Source of the DNA: Anabas testudineus
Taxonomy: Eukaryota > Chordata > Actinopteri > Anabantiformes > Anabantidae
Assembly (NCBI RefSeq): GCF_900324465.2
Contig: NC_046618.1
Coordinates: 7,496,063-7,560,062 of the forward strand
Direction of reading: 5' to 3'
DNA: 64,000 bases
Positions 1-31,358 of the stretch are shown piece by piece; positions within the stretch are counted from its first letter, which is position 1; every line of letters begins with the position of its first letter. A program made the position numbers and the translations under genes. The notes beneath the pieces were generated by a model. The model did no database searches and was not told the DNA's origin. It saw only the letters and a program-made list of their open reading frames with translations.

Positions 1-18106
<18,106 letters not shown>

Positions 18107-20458
18107 CAAAAAGATCCTAAATGCAGAGGTTTTCGGTATTACAAGAGTCTGCAGCGAAAACAGCGTCCTTCGGCTTGTTGGTGGCTCTATATGTTCTTCA
18201 CTCCTCGTCGGTATCCGAGCAAATTCTGCTCATAGCAAAGTCATAAGGGATAAAACAGGATGTCATAGATTTGCTTGCAATGTAAGCTGGGCATGGTTCT
18301 TGTTGTGGGCTGGAAGCGCGGCGCTGCATTTCTACTCCAATCTCCCCAAAACCATTCCATGCGTAATGTGGGCGCGGAGTCTCTCCGATGCAGAAGATAA
18401 GGAGCCCGGAGACACCGATGTATGCAAACCGTGTCGATTCTTTCCAGCGGGACCCTTGGATACTACCAGCTTTACATTACAACAGCAGGGGTTGGCTGAG
18501 TGCACCAGAGAGGACAGCAGCGCCCCCCCCCCCCCCTCCCTTCCCTGTCGGTGCGTAATCAAAATGGGTTGGGCCTCTCCGTCACAGCGGCGTCAAGCTA
18601 GAGAGAGAAACAGCTCCTCCAGAAGTTACGCCAATTTGTCAGCAAAATAAACATGGCATTAAAATACACGTTTCCAAGGTGAACACTAACACAATACTTG
18701 AATCCTACAACTGCATGTCTGCTGAAACTCTTGTAACCACACTGTGCGTAGACTCAGTTTGAATAGGGTGAAACTTCACTTTAATACAAATAAGGACAAA
18801 TTTAGCCATGGTAAAAGTGTAATTGTGATTAAGGAGTGACAGTAAAGTCGCTCTCTGGTGATTATTTACTAATTAACTAAATAACAAGTTATATTGTATT
18901 AGGGTCCATATGCATATATTTCCTCAAAATACTTTTTAACATGATACAAATAAAGGTCAATGCAATCAGTGAAGTAGTGATTCTATTTGGCTTTTTGAAT
19001 AACACCAGTATCGCACTTTCTTTTTGACTGAGCCATTAATAGTCTTTGGTAAAAGTTGTAGCTCTAGCAATATACACAATTAAAATCACAGCAAAAGTGA
19101 ATCAATTTCCAAAGAATCTGAAGCAACCAGGAAGACACTTTGCATCACTGACATCATGAACCATGATGCAAATTGAACGAAAATGTGGCTGCAAGTTATT
19201 TATTTATTTCTACCAACCCATGTGTTCTCTAGGTGCTGATTTCAGGTCAGTCTGTGCGTCTGGTCCTTGTTAATCACTTATTATATATAATTATTACAGC
19301 CTAATACAATGGCTGTAACTTCTTCTTAGGTTGCTTGATTTCTCATGGTTCTTCATCCTTTCCATGTCACATCAAAGCAGCACTGTATGAGGCATTATGA
19401 AAGAGACTAAAGAGCATAAAAACATGCTGTCACTTCGCAACGAGCCCTCTTCTAAGACTGGACACACCTCAGTCCTGCGCTAGAGTTGCTTAGGCGCTTT
19501 ATTTTGAAACTTGACCGGAAGTAATATTTTTCTAACGCACCATTACTTGACTCTTGCATGGTAGCGATATTTTCTTAGCCTGTAGGCTACTGTAGTGTTC
19601 ACAGTAAAGAAAAAAAAATCCACTTACACTCACACACAGTGTCTGCAGAAGGCTACTTTCCGTGGCACCGTGTTAACTCCTGTCAGAGTTCAATCTGAGC
19701 AGCAGGCCTGTTGCAGCCTGTGTAGAGGCTGAAGTGAGGCGGTCACAGCGCGTCTGCTTCATTTTTATTAACAAGCTCGTAATAGACTGATGACAGCAGA
19801 CGGGACAGATTTCTCCGGGGGTTGATGCACTGATATACCACCACCTAACTCTAAATTGGACTAAGCAGGTTAATTACATCCTTTACTCATAGACGCATAA
19901 CCAAAGGTCTAGATTTGATTTAACCATTTACAGCATGATACCAGAAGGGCACTGGCTGCTCTGGGCCCAAATCCATCCCCACATTTCAGTCTCTGATGTA
20001 TTTTCAATGTAATAAATACACAATAAACAGATGTGTGAAACCTGATCGGACAGTGGGATGACAGCATTTTTTCAAAGCAGACATGTCATAATGAAAAACT
20101 AAACTCTTTAATCGAGCATAGCGAGCATTTTGTCAATAACATACCCACATACCTCCAAATAAAAAGACTCACCATATCATAGTGACAGAAAACAAAGTGC
20201 TGCTGTTGAATAATTGCTAAATTGTCAACATAGTGATCTTAAAACAAACACATTGATTTTTTTTTTCCATTTTGCTGCCATGATCTGCTAAACTGAGAGC
20301 ATCCATCACACTTTTTGCCCAGATAATTCAAATTAAATGTATACAGTACACTACAGTAAACACATCGTCATGTTCTCTCAACTCAACTCAAATTAAACAT
20401 GAAACTTTTCAGTCCAATATAATCTGAGAAAGAGGCTCAACGAAAAATTAAGGAGGTG
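18107..20458. other. grk upstream region and lsm1 downstream region
   Basis: On the minus strand 18107 to about 18650 should hold the grk 5' UTR and promoter; the sequence there is richer in G+C and CpG than what follows, and I cannot place a start of transcription. From about 18660 the DNA is AT-rich with no recognised gene. The lsm1 3' UTR starts at 20458 going left; ATTAAA (minus strand, about 20106-20111) is one possible poly-A signal. An ETS-like ACCGGAAGT core lies near 19514. Confidence 0.5.
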
Positions 20459-23205
20459 TTAGTACTCGTCTAAGTTATCAGCCTTTGGGATGGAAAGGCC
20501 TCTGTCCTTCAGGACCTGCATCTTGACTTTCTCTGTCTCTTGTTTGGCTTGCTGCTGCAACCGTTGTTCTTCCAGGATCTCTTCAATGGAGACCTGCTGC
20601 AGGACTGTGTCACAGGGTTTATCCACATCCTGCAGAGACAGAGACCATATTGCATCCATGAAGAATAAGGCTGGTGATTTTCTACATTTTGTCATCAGTT
20701 ACTTAAATTAAATTGGCAGTGCTTTGCATCTACTTACTGTAACACATGTCATTCTTTTTTCAGAAACAATAAGCATATCAACCAATGCAGGTTTGTGAAC
20801 AGGACAACTGGATGTGCATGGCACAGGCAAATAGGCTAAAGTCAAACCTTTACATTTACTACAATTACAGATGTAGAACAAGAAGATGCAGTGCTCTGTT
20901 GGTCTTAGTGTGGGTGTTGTGGACAAGAAGGAAAATATAGAAACTATTATGTAAATTAATACACCACTAAAATAAACTTAAACAGCTAAAGTACTATGAA
21001 TTGTTTTTACTTAGTTGTGACTAGTTAACTGACACGTGTTAATGGTTGATCAGCTGTCTTTAGATTGATTGATGAACTTCTGTAGTAGTTTTAGCAGCGA
21101 CTCAAGAGCTCTAGTCTGTTCTAACATTTCACTCTTCGCTTCTAAATATTTTCATATTGGAACTAAATTGCCATTGTTGGTCAGATATAATTAAGTAGTC
21201 TATGTTGAGATATAGTTGAAAAAGAAAATCACTTAAATCAGCTGCCAAAAGCCTCTAATACTAAAAGCCCTGAGTCTGATGTCAGTGATAACTGATGCCT
21301 TGTGTCTGTATCTCCGTGCATCTCACTCTTATTATTTACATGAAGTGCTAGACTGTAATCATAATGTACATCTCTGCAGCTGTAAAACTCGTACGTGAGG
21401 CAAAGTGCTGATTTGTGACTGAAATGCATGATGCACATAGAATGAGATATAGGTGTAGGTATAGACCCACATTGTGCTGGTCAAACAGTGTAGCAGCTTG
21501 AGTCAGAGACTTTCCTCCAGAAGTCTTTCCTGCCAACAGCCATCACGCTGTATAATGGCTGTATTTAGACAGAGGAGAGCTCTGCTCCAACAGTTTAACT
21601 ACTGCAGGTGGGGTGACTTCACAAACTTTACTCCATTGTATTATATGCATTTCTTTGTATTGACATTAATTGTATCTGATTAAAAAGGTGGAAGGAATAC
21701 TCATAATTGTTGCTAGTAAGGTACTTGAAGGACCTAAAGTAAAAGTGTAGAATGACTCATTTCATGCATGTCAACAAATATGTTGTTTTTGGATTATAAT
21801 AACTGAAACATTAATTAAGATGGATCTTATTTTAACGCCTTATGCAAGTTTTGAGTTTTTTTAATGTAAAAAGTATTTAGATTTGAATTACTTTTCACGC
21901 TGCTGGGTGTATCATAAATGTCACAATAAAGTCTTATTTATGAATACTGTATTTTGTCTTATAAATCAGACAGAAAAAGAAAAACTTAACTATAGCTTGC
22001 TATCAAATAAATGTAATGGCACAGTAACTGCCTCTAAAATGATACTGATGTATAAAATAGTCTCATGTAAAGTGGGGATATCTCAAAGTAAATCTTATGT
22101 GCCTAAATGTTTCTGTAGGTTTTAAATATCTATTTGGACGTGTATTAGTACATGTTGAAAATATATAAAGTAGTTCATATGAACTTTCTACATCAACCCC
22201 AGCCATTAAATGCAGCCAGGTGAAGGCTGTATGAAACACATCTTATCACCTGATTTTCCATGTACTGACATGGTTTCGTTTGTATTTGAAGACATTTTTA
22301 CATCAAACGCAAAAATGGTCAGATCCCTTACAAAACAGCAGATCTGTTGTGTTTGTTTTTATTTTGTAACCTGGCACATTGTGGATTGGAACCATTTAAC
22401 GTTTAAAAGATCTATTTATAACATGTGGAATTTGAACAAGTCGGCTTTTGAAACGTTATAAAAACCTGTTGTTTCCAAACTATTCAGCAAGGTTAACAAT
22501 ACAAAAACAGAATAAGCAATAAATAGTAAAAATGTACCATTGCGACACCCCATTTGCTGGATTGAATGAAAGACTGAGCCCAAACCACCAAATCACTGGT
22601 GACTACTCACCATCTACAGTTGTTCAACCCCAATATGTAGCAGTGCAGCACATAAATAAATCAAACAAGCACCCCCCCACACCCCCACTTACTATCTCTC
22701 CAAGCAGGACCACATTCTCTCCTCTCACGATAAATATTCCTCTGGGGATGTCACCAAACTTCTTCCCCACATGGATGCGCTCAACTGTCTGATGAAAAAC
22801 TAAATTGGCTGGAAACGCAAGAGAAACAAGGTGGAGAATGAACCTTTTATGTAAAATAACACCATTCAGGATAAAACACAAAGAAGTGGTGGTGGGACAC
22901 ACAGGGTACAGTGGAAATGACTTGTGTTCGTAGTAGTGAGAGTAAAGGGGAATATGTTATAATAAAATGAGTTGTACCAAACTGGTCAATGCTTCTGAGG
23001 TAACCGATTAGTGTTCTGCCATCACGGAGCAGCACCAGGTGTTTCTCTGCAAGGTACAAACAACACATGCAAGTGAGATATCCACATGAACCCACTCGGC
23101 TGGTGTCAGACACGATGCGGCACTAACGACCTCTCTTTCCGCCCTCCTCTGCAACTTACTGTCGATGTCGTCAATGAGGCTTGCCGTCCCTGGTACGTAG
23201 TTCAT
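20459..23205 (-). CDS. lsm1: LSm1, mRNA-decay factor
   Basis: LSm1 is a subunit of the cytoplasmic LSm1-7 ring that binds oligoadenylated mRNA 3' ends and, with Pat1, stimulates decapping in P-bodies. Four coding exons, all in phase: 23160-23205, 22978-23046, 22693-22808, 20459-20629. The product is 133 residues, the same length as the human protein. It starts MNYVPGTASLIDDIDKK, with the Sm1 fold in HLVLLRDGRTLIGYLRSIDQF-type sequence, the Sm2 motif in GIFIVRGENVVLLGEI, and the C-terminal tail SIEEILEEQR ... LSIPKADNLDEY. The gene is head to head with bag4, as in human. The only changes from human are conservative or lie in the tail. Confidence 0.97.
21460..21620 (+). mobile_element. Possible LINE 3'-end remnant in lsm1 intron 3
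   Basis: The plus strand around 21515-21556 can be read as KSFLPTAITLYNG, which resembles the FLPxAIxLYN motif near the C-terminus of fish non-LTR retrotransposon polyproteins. It is short and damaged; the family cannot be assigned. The rest of the lsm1 intron (20630-22692) is AT-rich with nothing else recognised. Confidence 0.35.
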
Positions 23206-23291
23206 CTTGGTATAATGTTTCTTTGCTTCGTGTGTCCTTTATGTAACATCAAGCCATGAATGTTTCAAAATATGTTTCTTTCAAGAAGAGC

Positions 23292-23332
23292 ACAGGAAGT
23301 GTCTTTATAAATGCCTGGGGCACACTTCCTGT
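23292..23332. promoter_or_regulatory. Inverted pair of ETS-type sites
   Basis: ACAGGAAGTGT at 23292-23302 and its exact reverse complement ACACTTCCTGT at 23322-23332, with 19 bases between. Both carry the AGGAAG core of ETS factors. The pair starts 87 bases upstream of the lsm1 ATG. Confidence 0.6.
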
Positions 23333-23962
23333 AGTCGTTTAACCCATTGGGCGACGGAGTCCAACGCTATTTTTGTCCAGTCAAATACTAGAACTGTTTT
23401 TAAAAAATATATTTTAAACTAAAAGTAACATTAAATACCAAAATGTGTCTGATATAAAAATTCCGGTTTAATTAAGAAAACATATTTTCGACGTTTTTTT
23501 CTATTGGCTTTTAGCACGGATGCCACAACAAAGATCGTATATGTAATAGAGGCTGTGATAGAGTCGCAACAACTCAGGCCTTTTGCTTGAGCAGTCGTGC
23601 ATTATTCAATATATATTCAATGTTTTATTCAAACATTCCCAGGCTGTAGACCTTCTACATAGCCTCACAATATCTTTACTTATGTCGATGCAGTGTGATG
23701 ATAGCAGCTGTGGGCGCTGCACACTCCGAAAACACTCGGTGTCATAAAGTAGTGTCAGAGTGAGGCGTCCTCACTTTTGCTTGTGTACGTCATTAAAGAG
23801 ACAGAGCAGGATTACCCGAGCTCGGTGTCATTCAATCATTTCCTGATTGCAATCTGGCTGATTTTACTCGTGGAGAAAAGCTGAAACATTGCTGTTAACA
23901 GCTCGGACCACCGGACGGCTCTGATACGTAGCATTAGTCGTGTTAAAGGTTTGTTTTTTGTG

Positions 23963-24001
23963 ATGGTTCGTGGCAGGACAGTTGCCTGGGAGCGCGCTTA
24001 G
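23963..24001 (+). other. Possible upstream ORF of bag4
   Basis: ATG at 23963 opens a 12-codon frame (MVRGRTVAWERA) that stops at 23999-24001, 18 bases before the proposed bag4 ATG. It matters only if transcription starts upstream of 23963, which I cannot tell. Confidence 0.4.
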
Positions 24002-24019
24002 CAGCTGCATCATCATCAA

Positions 24020-27000
24020 ATGCAGACAAATCTGAAATCTGCCTGGCCCTCGACTTGTAACTCGGGAAATAAGAACGGGAACTGGAATAAGACTATGGTA
24101 AGTAACGTGGTATGAGTTAGAGAGTTCCCCAGAGTGTATTCGCTGTCTTTGGGGGTGTTAAATTTAAAAATGACTACGGGTTTTTACAGAAACAAAACAC
24201 TACTCAGCTAGCTTGCGTAAACACTGTCTGAGCTAGCTGGACGGCTAACGTAGTTAGCTGGCATTATGTAATAGTTACCGCTAGCTCGCTGTGGCCGGTT
24301 GGGCTGTTTGTCACGTAAGTCTCGTCGTGACAATACCTCTTATAGTTCCACAAGTTGTGTTAAAACATACAGTATCTTTCCTTATTTCTGGCATGACCTC
24401 ATTTTGGTTAGCTGTACAACAGTTTTCTGCTTTCAGCAGAACGGGTTCTTCTAGTAATACACGAGTGTCCCAGTGTTTACCCAGTTATTGTACTGTATGC
24501 GTTGATGTTGAAAGCATGCGAGTTGCAGCTTCGTATGTGTTAGCTTGTACCAGCCACAGCTCAGATTAGAAATGGTACCACCCCTTGAAACTTCAGGACA
24601 GGGATTTCTTTCCTTAAATAACTCTCCTGTGTGATGTCATGTGTTCACAGGACGCTCCTCAGTATACAGACTACTACTGGTATCCTCAGTCTCACTCCTC
24701 AGGACACTATGCAAATACCTATCCCTCTGGATCAGATGTTCAGCCACAGTACAATCCACAGGTACAGTTCATTATGCAACACAATATATAGCTTCAATAG
24801 ACCTCACCCCTACTCTCCCAGAACATCATTAACCATGGTTAATTTGAAGGTAATGTAAGAATGTGTACATTAATTTTTTAAATTAAAGTTACTTTTACCT
24901 TTCTGGTGTTTGAGTGTTTAGACTTTGTCAAACTTTATATTTCTGCTTTACAACAATTCACAGGGAAATATAATTATTTTACTCCAACATATTTATTTGA
25001 TGTCCTAAATTAAAAATTTTCCTATTATTTACAAACAAAAGAAGTAATGAGCAGATTAAATATGACATACTGCTATACACTACACTGCACAAGAGTGTAT
25101 AAAGTAGTTAAATCTAGCTCCAATAAAATGCTGCTTACTTATTAATTTATAAATGGTAATAATCAAGAAATATAGGGCAATACAAACCTGCATACCTTGC
25201 AAACAAAGCTAAAGGATCTTCTTTCCATTGACACATTGTAGGACTAACCTGTAGAATCATGTCATCATCCATTTCTACTTGACAAAACCAAATATTACCC
25301 ATATCTGCATATAACAGCTTGTAGAAAACTTGTTTTTTTTAAAAAAGGCCCAAGATTATGCTGCAGCAAACCTTGTTTATACGTAATGACTGATCAAACC
25401 CACTGCTTATGACTCTAAACTAAATGTATTGCCACATGTTTCTGAAGGTTTTGTATTTAGTATGGTTTAGTTAAAAATAAGAGTACTGCCTTATCTTCAT
25501 GAGTATGACTGTGCTCTTATAGTTTGCCAGCCAGGCCACTGGAAAACTGCCCACGATCTTTTAGGGATTTATAACTAACTGACAAAAAGTGTATGTACAT
25601 GGTCCAAAACGTGAGATAATTTACAATATCACAGTTTGTGCTTAAAGTTATTGCATCAATGCTGTAATCCAGTCTTGATCTGCCAAGTCATATGGATCTG
25701 TGTTAGTTATTATTAGTTTGTCCAAATACTGTTGCTTGGCATTGCGATGTAATTTTTCTGGTTACAGTCCTGTTTCTTTCTCGTTCCCCTTCTCCATTGC
25801 TTCTGTTCTTCATCACATTTGAGTGATTTTAAACAACTTTTTAGCCAAACAACGTATGCAAGAAACCCATGATATCCTCTGTGGCAGCACAGGTAAACAG
25901 TGCACATACCTCACAAGTTGACACCAACAAACCTTCACGTTTTCTATTGTGTGCATGTGCACAAGCATCATACGTTGTACCATATTTGTCCACAACTGGC
26001 CAATGCAAAATAGCTCATATATATGTGCTAATTTTTGTAAAGATTGTTTGTTGGACTGTTATTGAGGGAAAGATGGATATGTCTGCATGCAAAGGGAAGT
26101 CAGACTTGCAGAGCAAGAGATGATTGTGACAGTAGTGCTATCTACTGTGTTGAGACAGCTACATCACTGTTTACACTGACTGCTTCTAACTCTTCATCAT
26201 TAATTCCCCCTCTTGTGTTCTCCATGTAGGTAATGCCTGGGGGCTATCCAAATGGCCATGCTGTCTACAGCCCTGCACAGGGTCAATATTCAACAAGTGG
26301 TTTCCATCCTTCCAACCCTTTCTACTGTGCTGACCCTCAGAGACCGTATCCTAATCAGGGCTGTTCAGCAGAGCAGAGCAGTGGGCCATCTGGACAGCCA
26401 CACGCTCAGCACCAACATCACCACTATCCTGCTCCACACTGTCAAGGGGTGCGTTAAGTTTGAAACACAGAATGATGAAATGCTGAAAGTGGGGTTGGAA
26501 AATTTCCCCTCACACCTAAAACAAACTTATCCTTATCTGTCTCAATATCTCTGCTCTCAGGCTCCTGGATATCCTCCTGCTCCCTACCCTCACTACAGTG
26601 AAACGGGTCACGCACTGCCAGCAAACCCCCCATACCCCACTGGGCAGTCACTCCATCCCAGTCCTCAGCCTGATGTTTGGGCACACTCTGGTGCATATGC
26701 ACCATCTCAGCAGCAGTGGCCGCCAGTCCAGCAGCCCCAGCAGAACCACTATGGAAATCCTGTCCGTCCACCCCATCCTCCTGCTTGGCCAGGAACTGGA
26801 ACTGGTGCGCCACCACCTTACCAGCCAAAGGTCTGCAAATGTTTCAGTGTGCCTCAAAAGATTTTTTGGTTTTATTACCCAAATGAGAATAATGAGGAAA
26901 GAGGCACATACAGTAGAAGACAAACACATAGCGTTACATACTCAGGAGATGATGCACTTGGTTTAAAAAAGGAAAAAGCACACACACTGAATTCTATCAC

Positions 27001-27805
27001 TTGTACTATGCGGAAATTTTTTTGTCCTGATGTACATCATATGGTCTTTGTTGAAATGCTATTAAGTAAAAATGAGGTTTGCTTTATTTTTTTGATAATC
27101 TAGACTTTGGATGCTCAAATTGTGAGGAAACATACAAATACATATATACAAGTACTCATATAAACTCAGTATACAAAATACGTAATGAAATGTATATATG
27201 AAATTGGATTTTATTTAAATTTACTTTCTTAGAAAGCCAAATATATTGTTTCAATATAGTACAAGCATAGATTTTATGAATAAGTTAATGTAATTTACTA
27301 ATGATGAGGTATTAAGATATATTTTTTGTTGATTTAGGACCAACAGCACCAACGTGCCCCACCAGTGGGACCGAAACCCAGGCCAAGCCCATCCCCAAAT
27401 CCCCCCAGTGGAAGACCTGCAGAAATAAGTTCACCTCCCCAGATGTACAGCAAAACTGGCAGAGGGGAGCCTAATCCTTCCCAAGGTGAGCCTCCGCCCT
27501 CAGCCCCGGTTCAGGCTCCGCCTGCCCCCCAGCAAGCTGGATCTCAGCCTCTGAGTGATAACCCCGGCCTTGCTAAAGTCCAGCAGGTCATGACCAGAGT
27601 GCTGTTGCTTCACGACGATGTTGATGAGTTTGTTGGCAAAAAGACAGACAAGAATTACCGGTGTCTGGAGGAACTGCTGACCAAAGAGCTGCTGGAGCTG
27701 GACTCTGTGGAGACTCAGGGACAGGAAAATGTCAGGCAAGCCAGAAAGGAGGCTGTACAGAGGATTCAGGCCATTCTGGACCAGCTGGAGAAGAAAGCCT
27801 TCTGA
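24020..27805 (+). CDS. bag4: BAG4 (silencer of death domains), Hsp70 co-chaperone
   Basis: BAG proteins bind the Hsp70 ATPase domain and act as nucleotide-exchange factors; BAG4 also binds the death domains of TNF receptor 1 and DR3 and keeps them silent. Five coding exons in phase: 24020-24097, 24651-24761, 26230-26448, 26561-26830, 27338-27805, giving 381 residues. Residues 27-300 are rich in P, Q, Y, S and G (low complexity, as in human BAG4). The C-terminal BAG domain (about 301-381) includes DEFVGKKTDKNY, LTKELLELDSVET and VRQARKEAVQRIQAIL, nearly identical to the mammalian family. The start at 24020 is the best in-frame ATG of exon 1 but its N-terminus (MQTNLKSAWPS) does not resemble the mammalian one, so the true start is the least certain part. 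Head to head with lsm1. Confidence 0.93.
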
Positions 27806-29230
27806 ACTAGACTTGTATTGGCTTGTCTTTCATTAGGTCTTGCTGTTTTCTTCTTCCAGATCTTCCATGGACACAGTAAGGGGCGAGTTGTTCCTCTAAA
27901 TTGAGTTATCTTAAGGTTTTTTCCACCCCCACGATTTAAAATGCCTGTAAGTGGCGTTGACCCAAGAAAAAGAAAATGAATATTGGTACAAAGAATCAAC
28001 CTTTAAAGTCTAATTATGCTGGTATAGGTAATACAAGCATATTATAGGTGCAGATTGATGGCATAAGTGACTTTGAGCCTTCGTGAATGACTGTGTTGGC
28101 TACACAACATGACACTCTTGTTCAGCTTATGTTTGATGTCTCGTCTTTGTCAGCATAATGCAGGGCAGAGTCACTGGAATTAATTATGTGCTGCATTGCA
28201 ACTGTTGGTGGTCTCTGACCTGTGATACAGATTCAGATTATAGTCAGGCTGTCCCTCGGGATTGTGGGGTTGGTTTTAGTCTGATCCTCCATCTAACAAC
28301 TCGTGCACTTCCATAGCTGTCTGTCATTCCACATCAAGCTACAGTTGCGTGACCATGATCTTCTCTTCACCCGCAATAGAGTTCATACACTTGGTTGCAC
28401 ATGCTTATTACAGGAATAGGTACAATGTTTTCCTTTTGATTGTGCTCCCAGTCCTGCATGCACTGTAATGTCATATAAGCATTCAGTACAGTCATGATAT
28501 TTCTGAGCTCATAATTGGGCCTTGAGTGTAGCAAATTAGTGAAAACCCCTTAAGAATGCTGTCCCTGTTACTCCAACTTTTGGATGTAATTGCTTCCTAA
28601 GTGCAGACCTAGAATCAGACCTACATATGAATGCCATGTATTTCACTGTAGGAACTTATATTATTACAGATACATAAAGAGTTTATTAAGAATTACTTGA
28701 CAAGCTGTTAAATTATGTTCCTTTTCCCTCACTTAGATTATCTGTTGCACTTAAGCATACAGGAAAGGATACACTTTAATGTTTTGAAGTTATGTTTTGT
28801 GCTTGAGGACAATGTTGGTCATAGGACTCAAATCAAACATTAATTGAATTCAAACCTTCTGTTTTCACTAGCACTAATATCCTTGTTATACCAAATCAGG
28901 TATGAACCACAGTTAGTTTTCTTGTGTAGAACAAGCTGTTTTGCTCCATCATCCTTGATGTGTTGATTTAGAAAATGAGTGCCATATTTCAGAGTATGGT
29001 TTTGGGATCATTGATCAAAATAATAAAAAACAGGATCACAAACTTTGCATGAAAAAAAAAATCATTTGTCATATGTGTTCATTTTTATGTGCAGTTAAGT
29101 TTCTGTTTAGATGGAGCACAACTGTACAGTTTCAGATGTAATGCATGTTTCCAACACAAGATGGAAATCTTTGCCTGATAAATATGAGTGAGAAAAAAAA
29201 AATAACAAATAAAAATCAGTATATTTTTTA
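27806..29230 (+). other. bag4 3' UTR with poly-A signal
   Basis: About 1.4 kb without coding potential follows the bag4 stop. AATAAA at 29208-29213 is the best poly-A signal; AATAAAAAA near 29021 is an alternative. The stretch from there to 29753 is AT-rich, with nothing else recognised. Confidence 0.6.
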
Positions 29231-29753
29231 ACCTGCCATCAAATCACTTGACTTTTTTTTTTCTTTTTTCTTTGCTCTCACCAATGTAGGATGGTAAATA
29301 CATTTTCTGAGATGAAATATTAAGCAATCAATATAGTAAAACCTGGTAAAATAAGCATTTTTCTTTCTGAAAAAAGAAAAACCCACCTTATCTTATTATT
29401 TAAGAATGAGAAATCTTTTATCATACTTTCCCTTTTCTCTTTTTGTTCAGTGGAAACTGCTACTTGGGTCCACACTCCCTACATCTGCCAGCCAACATTC
29501 AGATCTTTAAATAGACAGCTAATTTGATGCAAAAGCATAACACAGTCCCCCGAGGGCTTGAGGCACACAGGCTAGATTTAATTTTGGGGGTCAAATGACC
29601 TGACAACACCTAGGACACCCTGTGGTGGGTGAAGTAGCCCGAGACTAAATTTATGTGTGTTACTCATTCTGCAGTTTGCCACAGTGGTAGCAGAGTACCA
29701 GCGTTGGGATAATTCTCAATGCAGTGACTTTTGAACCCCAAACAGAAAAAGCC

Positions 29754-30777
29754 ATGTCCTATATGAGCAAATTGCCTGCATCCTGGAACGATAAACCTCC
29801 TGCGAGGAAAGTGGAAATTGACCTGAGTTCACCTGGTTTAGCAGTATTTGAGTTGGAAAGGCTCCTGTTTACTGGCAAAGTCATCATCAGCCATGCAGAT
29901 GAAGTCTGGCCTAGGCTTTACATTGGTGACCAGTAAGTGACTCATTCTTCTTTTCTTTGCGTAAAACCCCACAGACTGACAAATGATAATGTTGCTGTAT
30001 ACAGTATTTACTAAAGAACAGATTGAACCCCACTAGCCCTCAATTCACTACTGAATGTTAAAGATGTTATATCTGAACGTGATATGCAGAATGAGTAACC
30101 TAAGATCCCAAGTTGCATTCCACATTGCGTAAACTACAGCTATGCTATGTGAGATTTGCCACAGATGTCTAGTCATCAAAGCGTGTTTCCGGTCTCCGAT
30201 AACTTCTAGCTCATGTCTGAAATAGTTTTCCAAGTATCGATTCATTACTACTTTATGTTTTCTGTTTTGCAGACACAGTGCAGAGAACCAGGCTGATCTC
30301 TCTAAGCATCAAATCACTCACATTGTGAATGCAGCTCACAGTAAACACAGAGGAGAGCCAGATATCTATAACAGCATGAGGATCACCTACATGGGCATAG
30401 AGGCTCATGACTCCTGTAACTTTGACATGAGTGTCAACTTCCAGGCAGCAGCAGACTTTATCCACAGAGGTCTGAGCAGAGGAGGTAAGCAGGAGGTGGA
30501 AGATAAACATAGTGGCCATTTAAAGGCAATTCAATATGGTGTCTCTGATGTCTGTAATGTAATGTTGCTCTCATTCTCAGGCAAGGTGTTGGTGCACTGT
30601 CATGTGGGAGTGAGCCGTTCCGCCACCTTGGTGCTGGCTTACCTGATGCTGAAGCAGCATCTCACTCTTGTGGAGGCTATTTGTGCTGTGAAAGATAACC
30701 GAGGCGTAATCCCTAATCGAGGTTTCCTCCGACAGCTCATCAAACTGGATCGCCAGCTCTTTGGCGCACACCACTGA
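29754..30777 (+). CDS. dusp26: Dual-specificity phosphatase, DUSP26-like
   Basis: Atypical dual-specificity protein phosphatase, a family that removes phosphate from Tyr and Ser/Thr of MAP kinases and other targets. Three coding exons in phase: 29754-29932, 30273-30484, 30581-30777, giving 195 residues. The catalytic loop HCHVGVSRS places Cys137 and Arg143; the general acid is Asp106 in GIEAHDSCNFDMS. VFELERLLFTGK before the domain, HADEVWPRLYIGDQ, and NRGVIPNRGFLRQL near the end match DUSP26 best; DUSP13 is the next candidate. I chose the ATG at 29754 because the open frame upstream has no other ATG. Human DUSP26 lies at 8p12, close to LSM1/BAG4, which supports the name. It is close to the human length (211 from memory), with a different N-terminal tail. 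Confidence 0.85.
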
Positions 30778-31358
30778 ATCTTGTCTGATATAGTAGAGTT
30801 ACTGTTAAGCTTCCATGGGTCCATAAGTATTATTAAGCATTATTCTATAGTTAGAGTTTTAGTGTAGTTATAGTAACTCGTTAGTTATTCTCCACACTAT
30901 TAAAATGCAGTGATTTCATTTAATAAGTACATGTTTTTTACTTCTGCACTATTGATCTTACGGCACCTGATCCTTTATCATGCATGAACTTTCAGGTAAA
31001 ATGTTTGATTGTGTGCTAATTATTTAGCAGTTTTGTCATTATTTATGTTTTAAATACACAAAGCTACTGCAGCTTTCAGTAAATGTCTGGCAGTCAGTAT
31101 AATTTGCACATCTAAGCAGTGACTCACATATGACAACATCAAATGGCGTTCTGTGTAGCACCATACACGGTATGGATTGGAGACAATGATTATCATCAGC
31201 AGTGATCATCACTCATTAGCAAACAGGGGCTAATTGGCTTTTGCATTGATCCTATACAGGTATAGAAGAATCACTTAGTTTGATGCTGCGTATAGACAGT
31301 AATCATTACACAGGGCAAACAGAGCAGTGATCACGTTGTGATGGAGAATAAACAAAGC
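30778..31358. other. dusp26 3' region and serpin upstream DNA
   Basis: AT-rich, non-coding. It contains paired TGATCATCA/TGATTATCATCA-like stretches near 31188-31212. No poly-A signal with a full AATAAA was found close to the dusp26 stop; ATTAAA at about 30899-30904 is possible. Confidence 0.4.

Larger units (their letters stand above)
23206..24019. promoter_or_regulatory. Bidirectional lsm1/bag4 promoter region
   Basis: About 800 bases separate the lsm1 and bag4 start codons, which face away from each other. CpG-rich sequence lies near 23700-24000. A perfect inverted pair of ETS-type sites is at 23292-23332. No TATA box is obvious, as expected for two housekeeping genes. Human LSM1 and BAG4 also share such an arrangement. 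Confidence 0.7.

Noticed and set aside
26252-27103. Plus-strand open frame of 283 codons
   Set aside because: It is a second frame over bag4 exons 3 and 4 and reads through an intron; the partner frame joins correctly into bag4.
29724-29753. Longer N-terminus for the dusp26-like protein starting at GTG
   Set aside because: GTG is not a normal vertebrate start; the first ATG in frame is 29754.
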